A stretch of 64,000 nucleotides of DNA from Paramoeba atlantica (Eukaryota; Discosea). The position numbers were made by a program, and so were the translations under genes. The stretch is from positions 186,001 to 250,000 of the forward strand of contig CDRNVI010000029.1 of assembly GCA_977017575.1 (NCBI GenBank), given 5' to 3'. The notes under the pieces were generated by a model that made no database searches, was not told the DNA's origin, and saw only the letters and a list, made by a program, of their open reading frames with translations. Shown here piece after piece: positions 48,629 through 58,018 of this stretch. Position 1 is the first letter of the stretch. The number at the start of each line of letters is the position of its first letter.

Positions 48629-51028
48629 ATGCGGATCCATTTCTGGTACGTTCTCGCTCTGCTTGTAACGATTCTAACTCTTGCCACTGCATCCAGTGTT
48701 ACGGCTGTCGATGACTCGGAAGACGGTTTCGCCGACCTTTTCGGAACGGGTGGAAACAAAAAGAAAAAGAAGAGATATGCTTTTGAAGATGTTCCTGATA
48801 CCCCACCGATTCTTCACGAAGAGAAGAAAATGGAAAATTTTGGGGAGGAAGCTCCGCAAGTGAAAGTGGAAGAGGAACCCCAAGATGATAAACCAGCAGA
48901 AAAGAGCAAGCCTAATTCACCAAAGCCTTTGAAGAAATCAGAACCCCAGAAAAAAGAAGTTGAACCAAAACTGAATTCCGTGAAAACACGGAAACAATCG
49001 CCACCGAAGAAGAAAGAATGTCCAGTCTCGAAACCCGTAAGAGGAACTGTAGGCCCGAGAGCTTCTGTTCCAGCCCCTCAAGCGGAAGACTATGAAACCC
49101 AGATTGCCATGGTGATGTCCTTCGTGGAGGACTACCCTAGTGTTGAAGATGCCGTCGATGCTGTGGCAAAGAGCAACTTTCCTGACGACTATGCCAAACA
49201 AAAGGCGTTCGCAGACAAGTTCTATGCCTTGTCAGGAGCCAAACCCGATCCTGCTTCTGTGCCTGTCGTTGACCTCCCACCGTCCCCTATGCCCGAAGCT
49301 GAATTCATCCCTCTCCCCCCGGACGCGCCAGATACTTCTGTTAAAATTCCAGAAGAGATTACCGACCCGGAAGATCAGTGGAACATAAATGAGTGGAACA
49401 GCAAGGTGGACAGGGAGAGCTTGTACAACTCTGCCGCCCAGATTCTCCACAAGGAGGAGTCGGAACTCTGGAACATTGTCAGCCGTATTCGCTCCGCTGG
49501 ACCTCTTCAAATTGGCCAAGTTTACGAGAATGAATGGCCAGGAGATGAACGTATGCAGCGCCTGGCACGGGCGTGGTACAACATCGTCATGGCAAAGTTC
49601 CCTCATCACCAGGATTTACAAATCGGCGATTTCGGAGGACGCCGCCCCGCAGCTCGGGCGCCCGTCCGCGCTCGCTTCCAAAACCAACCTCCCGCACATG
49701 TACCTCCCCAACACCACGCCCCCCCCACCAACACGGAAAAAGAATTTGAAGACGCGATTGCACAAATTCACCTCATCAAAGAAACCGCCACCTCCGTCGA
49801 TGAGGCCATTGACACCGTCGCCATGGCCTTCTTCCCCGAGGACTTTGCGAAACAGCAACGCCTCTCCCAGCTCTACTACACCTACGGCACCGCGACCCCT
49901 CCCCGGCATGCCGCTCCCCCCCCGCGCCCCCTGCAGCCCCTTGGCGGGTTCGCTGCCCCGTTCCCCGGCGTGATGTTGGGGGGGGTGGGCGTCGCCCATG
50001 GGGCTATGGGTGCGGGAGGCCCCAACCCGCTCGCGGGGCTGTTGGGGATCCACCCCGCGGTGCTTCCCATGGGAGGGGTGGCCTCTCCTATGCCAGGCCC
50101 TCCGGGGTCTTCTTCTGCGTCTTCGTCAGATATTGAATCGAATTACGCGGAGAACTCGTTACTGGTGGAAGGGTCGAAACAGCTCGGTGTGCCGGTGGGG
50201 GTGCTGGAGGCTGCGGTGCTGCAAACGGAGGGGGAGGGTAGCGACCCTGAGGGTTTCTATGCGTTGTTGCGAGAGGGGTTTGGGGCCTCCAATGCGTTAG
50301 CGGTGGCGCCCGGGGAGGTGAGTGCGTGGTATGTGGTGAACGGGGCGAACGTGTACAGGGAGGCCGCGCGGTGGAGTTTTATTCGGGAGGCCGCGGATCA
50401 GATTCGAGACACCCCGCGGAATGTGGATCGTGTGCTGCAGTGGATTGATGACTCGTGTAATGTGTTGGAGCCGGAGTCGCGGTTGCGGGAGATGGATAGT
50501 TTGCAAATTTTTGGCGGTGATACGGACAAGCAGAAGGCGTTGAATGAGTGGATCACGCTGCGGCAGAGCGAGCTGTTCCGTTCACGTATGTTCAAATCGG
50601 TGAGTACAGATTCGGATCTCCCGCTTGCGGATTCGCAGAGACAACCCCCAAAACTTGAAGGTGAGGAATGTCCGGAAGTCCAGCCAGGCGCAGTTTCTCC
50701 CACACCAGAAGTGTCAGAAGAGCAACCACCGAATGACTCAGATTTGGAGAAAATGGAAGATGTACCAAGTCAGGAAGAGGTGATTCCATCACGCACGTTA
50801 AGTGACTTCCTATCGGAGTGTTTTGGGAATCGTATACCTCCACGACTTGGAAATATGCATGCCATGCGAGTCGCAGGGCTCGTCGCTCGACATTACAAAG
50901 TTTCAGAAAAAGATATACATCGTGCTGTTACTGCAGCTACAGATGAATTAATGAATGATTTTGAAAAGAGCAACCACGGAGAAGTGGTAACCATTGTACG
51001 CGAACTCAGAAACAGTATGAAAAAATGA
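48629..51028 (+). CDS. secretory-pathway protein with duplicated 50-residue module
   Basis: A 799-residue protein starting with a clear signal peptide (MRIHFWYVLALLVTILTLAT, then ASS). A Lys/Glu/Pro-rich region follows to about residue 145. Two copies of a helical module are visible: about 152-205 (MSFVEDYPSVEDAVDAVAKS, then FPDDYAKQKAFADKFY) and about 370-420 (SVDEAIDTVAMAFFPEDFAK, then LSQLYYTYG). A Pro/Gly-rich low-complexity stretch lies at about 420-510, then several helical segments to the end. No family recognised; there is no transmembrane segment or obvious ER-retention tetrapeptide at the C-terminus (SMKK). The DNA from 49630 to 50600 is strongly GC-rich, C-rich first and then G-rich, unlike the rest of the gene. 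Confidence 0.65.
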   Translation: MRIHFWYVLALLVTILTLATASSVTAVDDSEDGFADLFGTGGNKKKKKRYAFEDVPDTPPILHEEKKMENFGEEAPQVKVEEEPQDDKPAEKSKPNSPKPLKKSEPQKKEVEPKLNSVKTRKQSPPKKKECPVSKPVRGTVGPRASVPAPQAEDYETQIAMVMSFVEDYPSVEDAVDAVAKSNFPDDYAKQKAFADKFYALSGAKPDPASVPVVDLPPSPMPEAEFIPLPPDAPDTSVKIPEEITDPEDQWNINEWNSKVDRESLYNSAAQILHKEESELWNIVSRIRSAGPLQIGQVYENEWPGDERMQRLARAWYNIVMAKFPHHQDLQIGDFGGRRPAARAPVRARFQNQPPAHVPPQHHAPPTNTEKEFEDAIAQIHLIKETATSVDEAIDTVAMAFFPEDFAKQQRLSQLYYTYGTATPPRHAAPPPRPLQPLGGFAAPFPGVMLGGVGVAHGAMGAGGPNPLAGLLGIHPAVLPMGGVASPMPGPPGSSSASSSDIESNYAENSLLVEGSKQLGVPVGVLEAAVLQTEGEGSDPEGFYALLREGFGASNALAVAPGEVSAWYVVNGANVYREAARWSFIREAADQIRDTPRNVDRVLQWIDDSCNVLEPESRLREMDSLQIFGGDTDKQKALNEWITLRQSELFRSRMFKSVSTDSDLPLADSQRQPPKLEGEECPEVQPGAVSPTPEVSEEQPPNDSDLEKMEDVPSQEEVIPSRTLSDFLSECFGNRIPPRLGNMHAMRVAGLVARHYKVSEKDIHRAVTAATDELMNDFEKSNHGEVVTIVRELRNSMKK

Positions 51029-51430
51029 AATTATGTGACATGATATTTGCTTTTGGAAAGAATATTGAGAAATAAGAATGTGAGCTATTATACAAATGTG
51101 CTTTTGCTACAAGAACTGGAGAGGCTGCAGTCGTCTTCTTGGCATTTCGTTATCAAAATGTTTTATACTCCTTTTTGTGTGATAAGCCAAGTAGAAAACT
51201 TTAGTTTGCTCTGTTAAACCGGAACATAGTTTCCTAAAAAGATTAAAAGAAGTACTATTCAATACCACGACCTATCTCATTCGTCTATGTGCGACTATTT
51301 AATGTCTATCCTCATACGCCATTTGATAAATCTAGTTTCATCAGTAAGCATGATGTATCACTTTAATAGCAAATGTTATGACTACGAGAAAATGCACTTT
51401 TTCTGTTTTCTCTGAGAAAGTACTGGAAGC
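51029..51430. other. intergenic, nothing recognised
   Basis: About 400 bp of AT-rich spacer between the signal-peptide protein gene and the small membrane protein gene. No structure seen. Confidence 0.5.
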
Positions 51431-51658
51431 ATGTCATTCTATCAAAAATTGAAAATTCCTGATCGCTTCTCTCTTCTTCAAAAATTTGAGCTTCGTCGCT
51501 GCTTGGAAAATGTGTCACCACGTACCACTGCGTTCCTTTCTCAGGACTTCTTTCGTAACGTTCATTGGACAGTCATTTTTGTATCAAGTACAGCGGTGTC
51601 ATTTGCAACACTGCTGACGTTCCGACAGTATTTAGAATATATTCGCAAGAGAAAATGA
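51431..51658 (+). CDS. small single-span membrane protein
   Basis: A 75-residue frame with ATG 51431. A basic, helical N-terminal half (FSLLQKFELRRCLENVSPRT) is followed by one hydrophobic segment at about 46-65 (WTVIFVSSTAVSFATLLTF) and a basic end (YIRKRK). Size and layout are like small subunits or assembly factors of the inner mitochondrial membrane, but no family signature is visible. It stands alone, with 400 bp before and 630 bp after. It could be a chance frame. Confidence 0.45.
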   Translation: MSFYQKLKIPDRFSLLQKFELRRCLENVSPRTTAFLSQDFFRNVHWTVIFVSSTAVSFATLLTFRQYLEYIRKRK

Positions 51659-52290
51659 ATGGAAATAAGCGGAAATAACTTTTTTGTGCCAAGCGTCCGA
51701 TGATACAACACAGTAGTCCGCACGGCATCCCATAGACAGCGCTCTTTCGCATGTACTCGAACTGAGGAGGGACTATACAATTAATCCTAATGTAATTAGG
51801 ACACAGGGAGTACTCACTATTCGTATCAAGTTCCATCAAATTGACTCTTAAGGGAAAATCGTGGTCTACACGATCGTTTCCTAACGTGGTATCCTAACTG
51901 TCCTCTTCATGGTTCCGAAATGCTCTCCGAAATTATTGTACCTGCGTTGGTTTTACTGTTTCTACTAGAAGGAACTTTCTAGTTCCTCCAATATCTCGTA
52001 TGCCTGCTTGTTATATCGTCTCTTTCCTGCGATGATCGAATGCTTCTGAATGATAGCTATGTCATAGCAAAGAAAGAGAATGATTTGTAAACAGTTCGAC
52101 TATCAAACTGTTGGTAATGCAATGTATCAAGGATAGTGTAAAAGATCCGTTGTATGCTTCCATTAAACATGCTTAAATTCTTAGATCTTCTAATGTCGAA
52201 CACGTATTTTATGGCGAGTTGAACATTTTACACTTCGTAATCTCTCATACATCGCGGAAATTATCTGCATAAGCAAAAGCCGTCAACAAA
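51659..52290. other. intergenic, nothing recognised
   Basis: About 630 bp without a supported gene, repeat or RNA. Confidence 0.5.
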
Positions 52291-54513
52291 ATGGATATAC
52301 CTAAGATGAGCCGTAATTCAAAGCGAATTCGCTGGAGTTCGAGGCTTGTTTCGGAGAACGACCCAAATAAGAGTAGTGGGCCAGTTGCACTCCCGGTGGA
52401 AGGGGCAAAACAAGCAGTAATTGACACCGTACGCAAGAACCACGTTAGCATTCTTATCGGAGAAACTGGTAGTGGTAAAACGACGAAGCTTCCGCAGTAT
52501 CTGCTGGACGCTGGACTTTTGAAGGAATTAAATTCTGGGTACTGTTCTGAACAGAAGGTGGAATATGGCACGGCTACAAATATGTATCTCCGACGCCGCA
52601 ATAAAATTTGTGTTACACAGCCTCGACGGATCGCTGCGAAAACAGTTTCCTCCTTTGTAGCCAGTGAGCGGCAGACCAGCGATGAAATCGGGTACGCGGT
52701 CCGATTTGAAGACTCCTGTACCCCACTGACCAGGATTAAGTACGTCACGGATGGGATTCTTCTGCGTGAGTTGTTTGTTGACCCGTACTTAAATGATTAC
52801 GGTATTATTGTGCTGGACGAGGCACACGAACGCACTTTGAATGGTGATATTCTCTTTGCGCTGCTTAAGGCGCTGCTTCGACAGCATCGGAAGAACTCGT
52901 TGCGCATTATCATAATGTCGGCAACGATGGACCCGACATTCTTTCAGAATTATTGGTCTAGACCTGGAGCCGGAGAAACGGACAACCCCAGAATAAAAGT
53001 TCAAGCGGCCTACATACAAGGAAGACAGCACACGGTATCGCTCAACTATTTGATTTCACCCGTAAAGGACTACGTAAAAACGTCCGTAAACACTGTAATG
53101 CAGCTTCTCATTGACAATGCGAAGAGTGTCTATGACGCATCACGTTCCAGTAAAAGTGATACAAGCACACTTGCGAAGGATATTTTAGTATTCCTACCGG
53201 GTTCACATGATATCGAATCTGCATATCATCTTTTGCTAGAAAAACGTGAGAAAATTATCCCCCAAATCCGACAAATGATGGATTTCTTACCCCTTCGCCT
53301 GTATTCGGTACTCACGCAAGAAGAGCAGATGCGTATTTTTGAACCGCTACCGACACCCCTGACAAGGAAAGTTGTTTTGGCGACTAACATTGCAGAAACT
53401 TCCATCACTATCCCCGGTGTAAAGTACGTCGTTGACGCGGGATACGTAAAGGAAAAGCGCTACGACCCCATCTCCAAAGTTGACACTCTGCACACCGTCC
53501 CGGTCAGTCAAGCCCAAGCAAGGCAACGAGCCGGTAGGGCTGGACGAGAGGGGCCGGGGGTTTGCTTCCGTCTCTACACGGAGGACCATTTCCACTCCCA
53601 ACTCCGACCCTATCCGCTTCCGGAGATTCAGCGAACGTCTGTGATTCATGTTGTTCTGCAGCTGAAGGCGATGGATGTACCCAACCTTCTGCTATTCGAC
53701 TTCTTGGATGCGCCGCCACGGGATGCGATTATGCGAGCCACAGAGACGCTTACCCTTCTAGGTGCGCTCGACCACGAAGGGAGAGTTACCGAAACGGGAA
53801 AGCGAATGGCGCGGATTCCGCTCGACCCCAAGGCATCGCGTTGCGTTGTGTACGCCGAACAGATGCACTGCCCAGCCACCCTGAAGGCAGTCATTACGAT
53901 CTTGGCGATGTTAAGTGTAGAATCTCTTCTCATTCAGGAAAGACGAGGTGATACAAACCGGGGACTTCCAAAAAGCATGAAATCTTCGACTTTTCGTACC
54001 TCAAAGGATGATACCGGTTCGAGAAATACATTTGAGTCCGCGGCTAGTGTGCACGGTGACCATTTTTTATACTTGGAAATTGCGAAAGAATTTGACAAAC
54101 AGCGAGTGAGTGAACGCTCCTCATGGTGTAGGCGGCATGGTATTAAAACTCGTGAAATGCTAAAGGCAATGGATATCCGTGCCCAACTTTTACGTGAGAT
54201 CTACCCCACACAAACAACTTTTGGACTTCATAGCGAATCGATTGACAGCGACACCTTGAGGCACAATGTCCGAATTTCCCTGTGCAGCGGATATTTTTCA
54301 CACGCTGTCAAGTGGGATAATCAAACACGTAGGTACGTCACGCTTGATACACAAAAGACCGTCACGCTGCATCCAAACTCGGTTCTTTTTGCCAGCGGAA
54401 AGTACCGTGCGGAATACTTGATCTATCATTCCCTCGTGTCAACCGCTCGGGTTTATATGCACAACCTCTTTGTTATTCCGGAGTCGATTCTAAAGGAATT
54501 TCGAAAACAATAG
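52291..54513 (+). CDS. DEAH-box RNA helicase
   Basis: A 740-residue DExH helicase of the Prp/DHX group. Motifs: GETGSGKTTKLPQYL (I), TQPRRIAAKTV (Ia), YVTDGILLREL (Ib region), VLDEAHERTLNGDIL (II), IMSATMD (III), VFLPGSHDIE (IV), ATNIAETSITIPGVKYVVDAG (V) and QRAGRAGREGPG (VI). After the RecA domains come the winged-helix/HA2 region (PEIQRTSVIHVVLQLKAM) and an OB-fold (NVRISLCSGYFSHAVKW, then HPNSVLFA). The N-terminal extension is short (about 35 residues), as in DHX33, DHX35 or Prp43; I cannot choose among them. Roles in splicing or ribosome assembly are typical. An unusual insert of about 20 residues lies between motifs I and Ia. Confidence 0.92.
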   Translation: MDIPKMSRNSKRIRWSSRLVSENDPNKSSGPVALPVEGAKQAVIDTVRKNHVSILIGETGSGKTTKLPQYLLDAGLLKELNSGYCSEQKVEYGTATNMYLRRRNKICVTQPRRIAAKTVSSFVASERQTSDEIGYAVRFEDSCTPLTRIKYVTDGILLRELFVDPYLNDYGIIVLDEAHERTLNGDILFALLKALLRQHRKNSLRIIIMSATMDPTFFQNYWSRPGAGETDNPRIKVQAAYIQGRQHTVSLNYLISPVKDYVKTSVNTVMQLLIDNAKSVYDASRSSKSDTSTLAKDILVFLPGSHDIESAYHLLLEKREKIIPQIRQMMDFLPLRLYSVLTQEEQMRIFEPLPTPLTRKVVLATNIAETSITIPGVKYVVDAGYVKEKRYDPISKVDTLHTVPVSQAQARQRAGRAGREGPGVCFRLYTEDHFHSQLRPYPLPEIQRTSVIHVVLQLKAMDVPNLLLFDFLDAPPRDAIMRATETLTLLGALDHEGRVTETGKRMARIPLDPKASRCVVYAEQMHCPATLKAVITILAMLSVESLLIQERRGDTNRGLPKSMKSSTFRTSKDDTGSRNTFESAASVHGDHFLYLEIAKEFDKQRVSERSSWCRRHGIKTREMLKAMDIRAQLLREIYPTQTTFGLHSESIDSDTLRHNVRISLCSGYFSHAVKWDNQTRRYVTLDTQKTVTLHPNSVLFASGKYRAEYLIYHSLVSTARVYMHNLFVIPESILKEFRKQ

Positions 54514-54790
54514 GCTACCGTGATAATGATAAAAGCGAAGCGCAAGTTTCTGATTCCCTGTGGTGATGATTTTTAAACTTTTTAATTGCCTAAGGTTAGA
54601 GCCCTTTAATTTGGTTAGAGCCCTTTAAATACTCGGGAACTGTAGATTAGGCATTTGTTTAGGTTGCCGATTTCTCTGACTACAAAGATTATTCCCTAGA
54701 TGCTTTATTTTTGCACTGAACATGTCATAAACCCACTGTCCCCCTACTCGAACCGATCAACCCCGCCCGTACAACAGAACCCCACTGAAA
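54514..54790. other. spacer with short direct repeat
   Basis: A unit of about 20 bp, ggttagagccctttaa, occurs twice in a row near 54594-54630. Otherwise plain spacer. Confidence 0.5.
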
Positions 54791-56224
54791 ATGACCACCA
54801 CCCCCTCCCACGCCCCTCTCTGGGTATGCCTCCTCACCCAAGCCGTCTCCGTCCTCGGCGACGCCTTCGGCCAGCGCACCGCCCGGGTCTACCACCCCCA
54901 CTCCTACCGTCGTTTCCTCCTCACCCTCACCCTCGTCAGTGCCACCCAAACCTTCCTCACCCTCACCCTGGTCCAGACCCTCGCCCCCGCCCTCACCACC
55001 CAGCACTGGGCCACCGACCCCCGCACGGGACACTGGCACGACAGCTGTGCCCCCACCCCCCCCGGGGCGAACGTCCCCCCTGCCGCCTCCACCCCCCCCA
55101 TCGACACGCACTGCTACCCCCAGGGCCCGCTGTCGATCCCGCGGGCCCTGGCGCAGTGCCCCGCGGTGCTGGCGAACCCGCTCGTCAACGCGGTGTACTA
55201 CCTGAGCGAGGCGGTGCTCTACGCCCACCCCCTCGGGCTGGTGCTGCTCGTGCTCGCCTCGCTGGCCTCCACGCTGGTGGTCGCCCCGCTGCAGTCGGCA
55301 CTGCGGGTGGGGCGCCGGGGGACGGTGGCGGGACACGTGGTGGTGCTGGGGGTGCTGGGGGCGCTGCTCTCGGTGTGCGAGAACCCGGGGAGGGGGGAGG
55401 GGAGGGGAAGGGAGAAGGGGGAGGGGGAAGCGCAACGGGAGGGGGAGGGGGAGGGGGAGGGGGAGGGGGGGGAAGGGGAGGGCAACACAGGGAGGGGGGG
55501 AGAGAAGGGGAAAGGAAACGGGGAGGAGGGGGAGAGCGGGGTGGAAAAGGGGCCAGAAACGGTGGCGGGTGAGGGGTGGGGGTCGTCTCTGGTTCGCGTG
55601 CGTAGAGCAGATCACGTAACAAAGAGAGGTCGCTTGGTGAGAAAGATGATTTCTTCGGCTTGCGTGTCGTTTTTACCCCTTTTTGTTCCATTTTCCATGT
55701 TGAGTCTTACCTATGCTGCTTTTTTTCTTGCTATGGCGTTCTACCATGAGCACTGCGGGTTAAATGCCTGGGGTTATAACGCTTTTGATCAAGTAACCAT
55801 GCCTCCGTTTATTTTACTTCTTCTCTTGGCGTGGGATGCCCTAATCTATCTCTTCCCCAGCCTTAAAAAGCCGAACACCGCGCACTACACGACCCTCCAA
55901 GAGATCAAAATCACTTTCAAGGAGGCCACGGACAATCGCTGCGCTGGACTGTTGTGCTGCCTTGCTTATCGGACGCTAATCAACACGCGAGCCATTGCCT
56001 ATACCTATCTTGCAGTTCTCTTCGATCTCAATGAGGTCTATCTGAAACTTACCTTGATACGAGTGGCGCTTTCCTGGGTTGCTTCACTAATTCTGGTTCT
56101 TTTGCTGCCGCGCTTTATTTTGGCCACAACACAAGAGAGAAAGAGTTTTGCGGATCCGATCAATATGACACTTCACGCACTTGGGACTGCATTGTTGACG
56201 TTGTCACTATTTTTTATGCGATGA
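54791..56224 (+). CDS. multi-pass membrane protein, unknown family
   Basis: A 477-residue protein with roughly eight hydrophobic segments: about 8-24, 38-62, 140-160 and 175-198, then after a loop about 296-322, 343-360, 390-415 and 420-475. The central loop (about 202-265) is Gly/Glu-rich low complexity encoded by G/A runs. There is a partial feel of the Mpv17/PMP22 family in the opening residues and of drug/metabolite transporters in the end, but nothing I can defend. The 5' 400 bp are extremely C-rich and the next 300 bp extremely G-rich; downstream of 55600 the composition returns to normal, so the gene is a composition mosaic though open throughout. Confidence 0.6.
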   Translation: MTTTPSHAPLWVCLLTQAVSVLGDAFGQRTARVYHPHSYRRFLLTLTLVSATQTFLTLTLVQTLAPALTTQHWATDPRTGHWHDSCAPTPPGANVPPAASTPPIDTHCYPQGPLSIPRALAQCPAVLANPLVNAVYYLSEAVLYAHPLGLVLLVLASLASTLVVAPLQSALRVGRRGTVAGHVVVLGVLGALLSVCENPGRGEGRGREKGEGEAQREGEGEGEGEGGEGEGNTGRGGEKGKGNGEEGESGVEKGPETVAGEGWGSSLVRVRRADHVTKRGRLVRKMISSACVSFLPLFVPFSMLSLTYAAFFLAMAFYHEHCGLNAWGYNAFDQVTMPPFILLLLLAWDALIYLFPSLKKPNTAHYTTLQEIKITFKEATDNRCAGLLCCLAYRTLINTRAIAYTYLAVLFDLNEVYLKLTLIRVALSWVASLILVLLLPRFILATTQERKSFADPINMTLHALGTALLTLSLFFMR

Positions 56225-56536
56225 CAAAAAGAATTGTAAGCGATATACAAGGACACCTTTTACAAGTGTAGCTCAAATTAGTGACAACTTATAGCAAATT
56301 ATAGCTCAAATTCCACTTGCTCAATTTCGACCCGATATGAATTGTTGACCCACCAGAACTCCACTAGTTTTCCTACTTACGACACTATTGGCAATAGCCC
56401 AGCGAATAATTGCTGGTAGTTTACTGGGATGCTGATCGTATGAGTGTATTGCTACCTGACCTGTACAGGTTTTGTTGTTTAGAATACTAGTAATCCAGGG
56501 AGGAGCGGTTATAGTAGTCATACACCCACCGAAAGT

Positions 56537-56582
56537 GAGAGCGTCTCAAGTTAGGTACTTGAAGTCCTGTGGACGGACTCTC
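56537..56582. other. foldable segment, possible structured RNA
   Basis: GAGAGCGTC (56537-56545) can pair with GACG and CTCTC (56572-56582) across a 2-base bulge, enclosing a second stem TCAAGT/ACTTGA (56546-56562). No match to a known RNA family is seen. Confidence 0.3.
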
Positions 56583-56770
56583 GTTAAGTCAGTGGCTTCT
56601 TCGCCTGTAGACGTAGTTAAAAACGGAATTTTGTGAAGCCTTGCAATTTGGTGATCATGATTATCCTATGTAAGCCAGAGTTGAACCAGTATCATTCGAT
56701 ACGTACTTTGAGTTCTATACTCCAGAAAAGGAGATTATTATAAATATGGAAAAGGAGTTTTCCATATTTT

Positions 56771-56848
56771 CCTTGATTTTTATATTCCTTGATTTTTATA
56801 TTCCTTGATTTTTATATTCCTTGATTTTTATATTCCTTGATTTTTTTT
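56771..56848. repeat. 16-bp tandem repeat, about five copies
   Basis: The unit CCTTGATTTTTATATT repeats at 56771, 56787, 56803 and 56819, with a partial copy at 56835. The complete copies are identical, so the array is young and may vary between strains. It lies 150 bp before the NIFK-like gene. Confidence 0.95.
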
Positions 56849-57000
56849 GGTATTATTTTCGCTGCTAGAAAAAATACTTAGCACTTCTACGTACATGGAC
56901 CATTCAAAACATAGTGTTCGATATTGTACATATCGAATGTACATACGATATGCATGATATTGTAGACTTTTTATACACGAAAATATATATTGACAATTCC

Positions 57001-57606
57001 ATGACTGCAAAAAAGACGAAAACCGCGTCCAAGGCGCCTAACTCAAAACAGAAAAAGAAGAAAAATGCGGAAAAGAATGTGCACGCCGAAAATGTAATCT
57101 ACATTGGACATATTCCTCCGGACTTTTCTGAAAAACCGTTGACTTCCTTTTTGTCGCAGTTTGGCACGACTAAGCACTTCGTATTGTCGCGGAGCCCCAA
57201 AACGGGTCGATCCCGTGGTTACGCATTCGCTCAATTCACGGACGCCCAAGGGGCGCAAGAGGCATCTCGTGAGCTCCATGGATTCGTGCTCGGGGGTCGC
57301 AGTTTAGTGTCCCATGTGATGGAAGATGACAAGGTGAGTCCGTTCATGTGGCGCAGATGGGATCAGCTCCATAGGATTCACATCGATCATACTCGACGTG
57401 TGAAAGGATATACCCCTGCAGTTCGAATACAGCCTCGGAATACGGTATCTGCCATCACCGAACATTTGCGAAAAATGATTGAAATGGAGAAAAAGCATAA
57501 TGAAGCGTTGAAGCGCCTCGGCATTGACTATGTTTTTAATGGCTTTCAGGCCCAGGAAGGGATCTTGGTTCAAAGAAAAACAGAAATTCTGCCTCAAGAA
57601 GAGTAA
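57001..57606 (+). CDS. nucleolar RRM protein, NIFK/Nop15-like
   Basis: A 201-residue protein: a Lys-rich N-terminus (KTASKAPNSKQKKKKNAEKN), one RRM at about 32-110 with RNP2 VIYIGHIP and RNP1 RGYAFAQF, the signature SRSPKTGRSRGYAF, and a C-terminal helical tail (HLRKMIEMEKKHNEALKRLG). This layout and the wording around RNP1 match NIFK (human) and Nop15 (yeast), which bind ITS2-containing pre-rRNA during 60S assembly. Start ATG 57001 was preferred over the GTG-extended frame. Basic tail residues after the RRM (HIDHTRRVKGY) also fit the family. Confidence 0.8.
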   Translation: MTAKKTKTASKAPNSKQKKKKNAEKNVHAENVIYIGHIPPDFSEKPLTSFLSQFGTTKHFVLSRSPKTGRSRGYAFAQFTDAQGAQEASRELHGFVLGGRSLVSHVMEDDKVSPFMWRRWDQLHRIHIDHTRRVKGYTPAVRIQPRNTVSAITEHLRKMIEMEKKHNEALKRLGIDYVFNGFQAQEGILVQRKTEILPQEE

Positions 57607-58018
57607 CTTGATAATTCCAGACCAACTACTAAAAATATAGCGATACAGCTTTGCAAATCGACTTTTTGATGAAACTATAGCTTTTATGTTGTATTGTGCC
57701 TATGACCACTGATTACAGACATGACAAAAATCTTTTGATATACTACTGTATTCTATAGCACGTAGTACGTGTATTACTTACAAACAGTCATGTATCACGA
57801 CAATACACTGCTGCCGAATGTTGATCCCTGTGTGTTGTATCGTACTGTACTTAGCGACTGTACTAATTACAGTAGTAAATGTAAATGAGAATTTATCTTG
57901 AAGAATCATGAATTTTCTTCACTAGTTCATTATCTGCAACGTGTGTGAGAGAGCAATAGGAGAGTACAGTTTTTTTTTCCAAAAAAAACGGCATTACTTA
58001 TTTTTCATAATTATAAGA
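57607..58018. other. intergenic, nothing recognised
   Basis: About 410 bp, AT-rich, with GTACGTGT-like words near 57764. No gene seen. Confidence 0.5.

Larger units (their letters stand above)
56225..57000. other. intergenic with foldable segment and tandem repeat
   Basis: Nearly 780 bp. It holds a foldable 46-base stretch (56537-56582) and a 16-bp tandem repeat (56771-56848). No coding region is supported; a frame reading into the next gene from 56914 has GTG, not ATG, and is 5' untranslated sequence. Confidence 0.55.

Noticed and set aside
54725-55615. Two nearly 300-codon frames (one on each strand) overlapping the membrane protein gene
   Set aside because: They are low-complexity Pro/Arg/Gly strings created by C-runs and G-runs. 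Only the frame at 54791 continues into normal sequence with membrane segments.
56914-57000. Upstream extensions beginning at GTG or TTG for several genes
   Set aside because: For 1751, 3858, 6080, 9033, 13633, 20001, 56914 and 57941 the frame is open upstream, but the first in-frame ATG gives the more family-like or usual N-terminus. Non-ATG starts are rare in eukaryotes.
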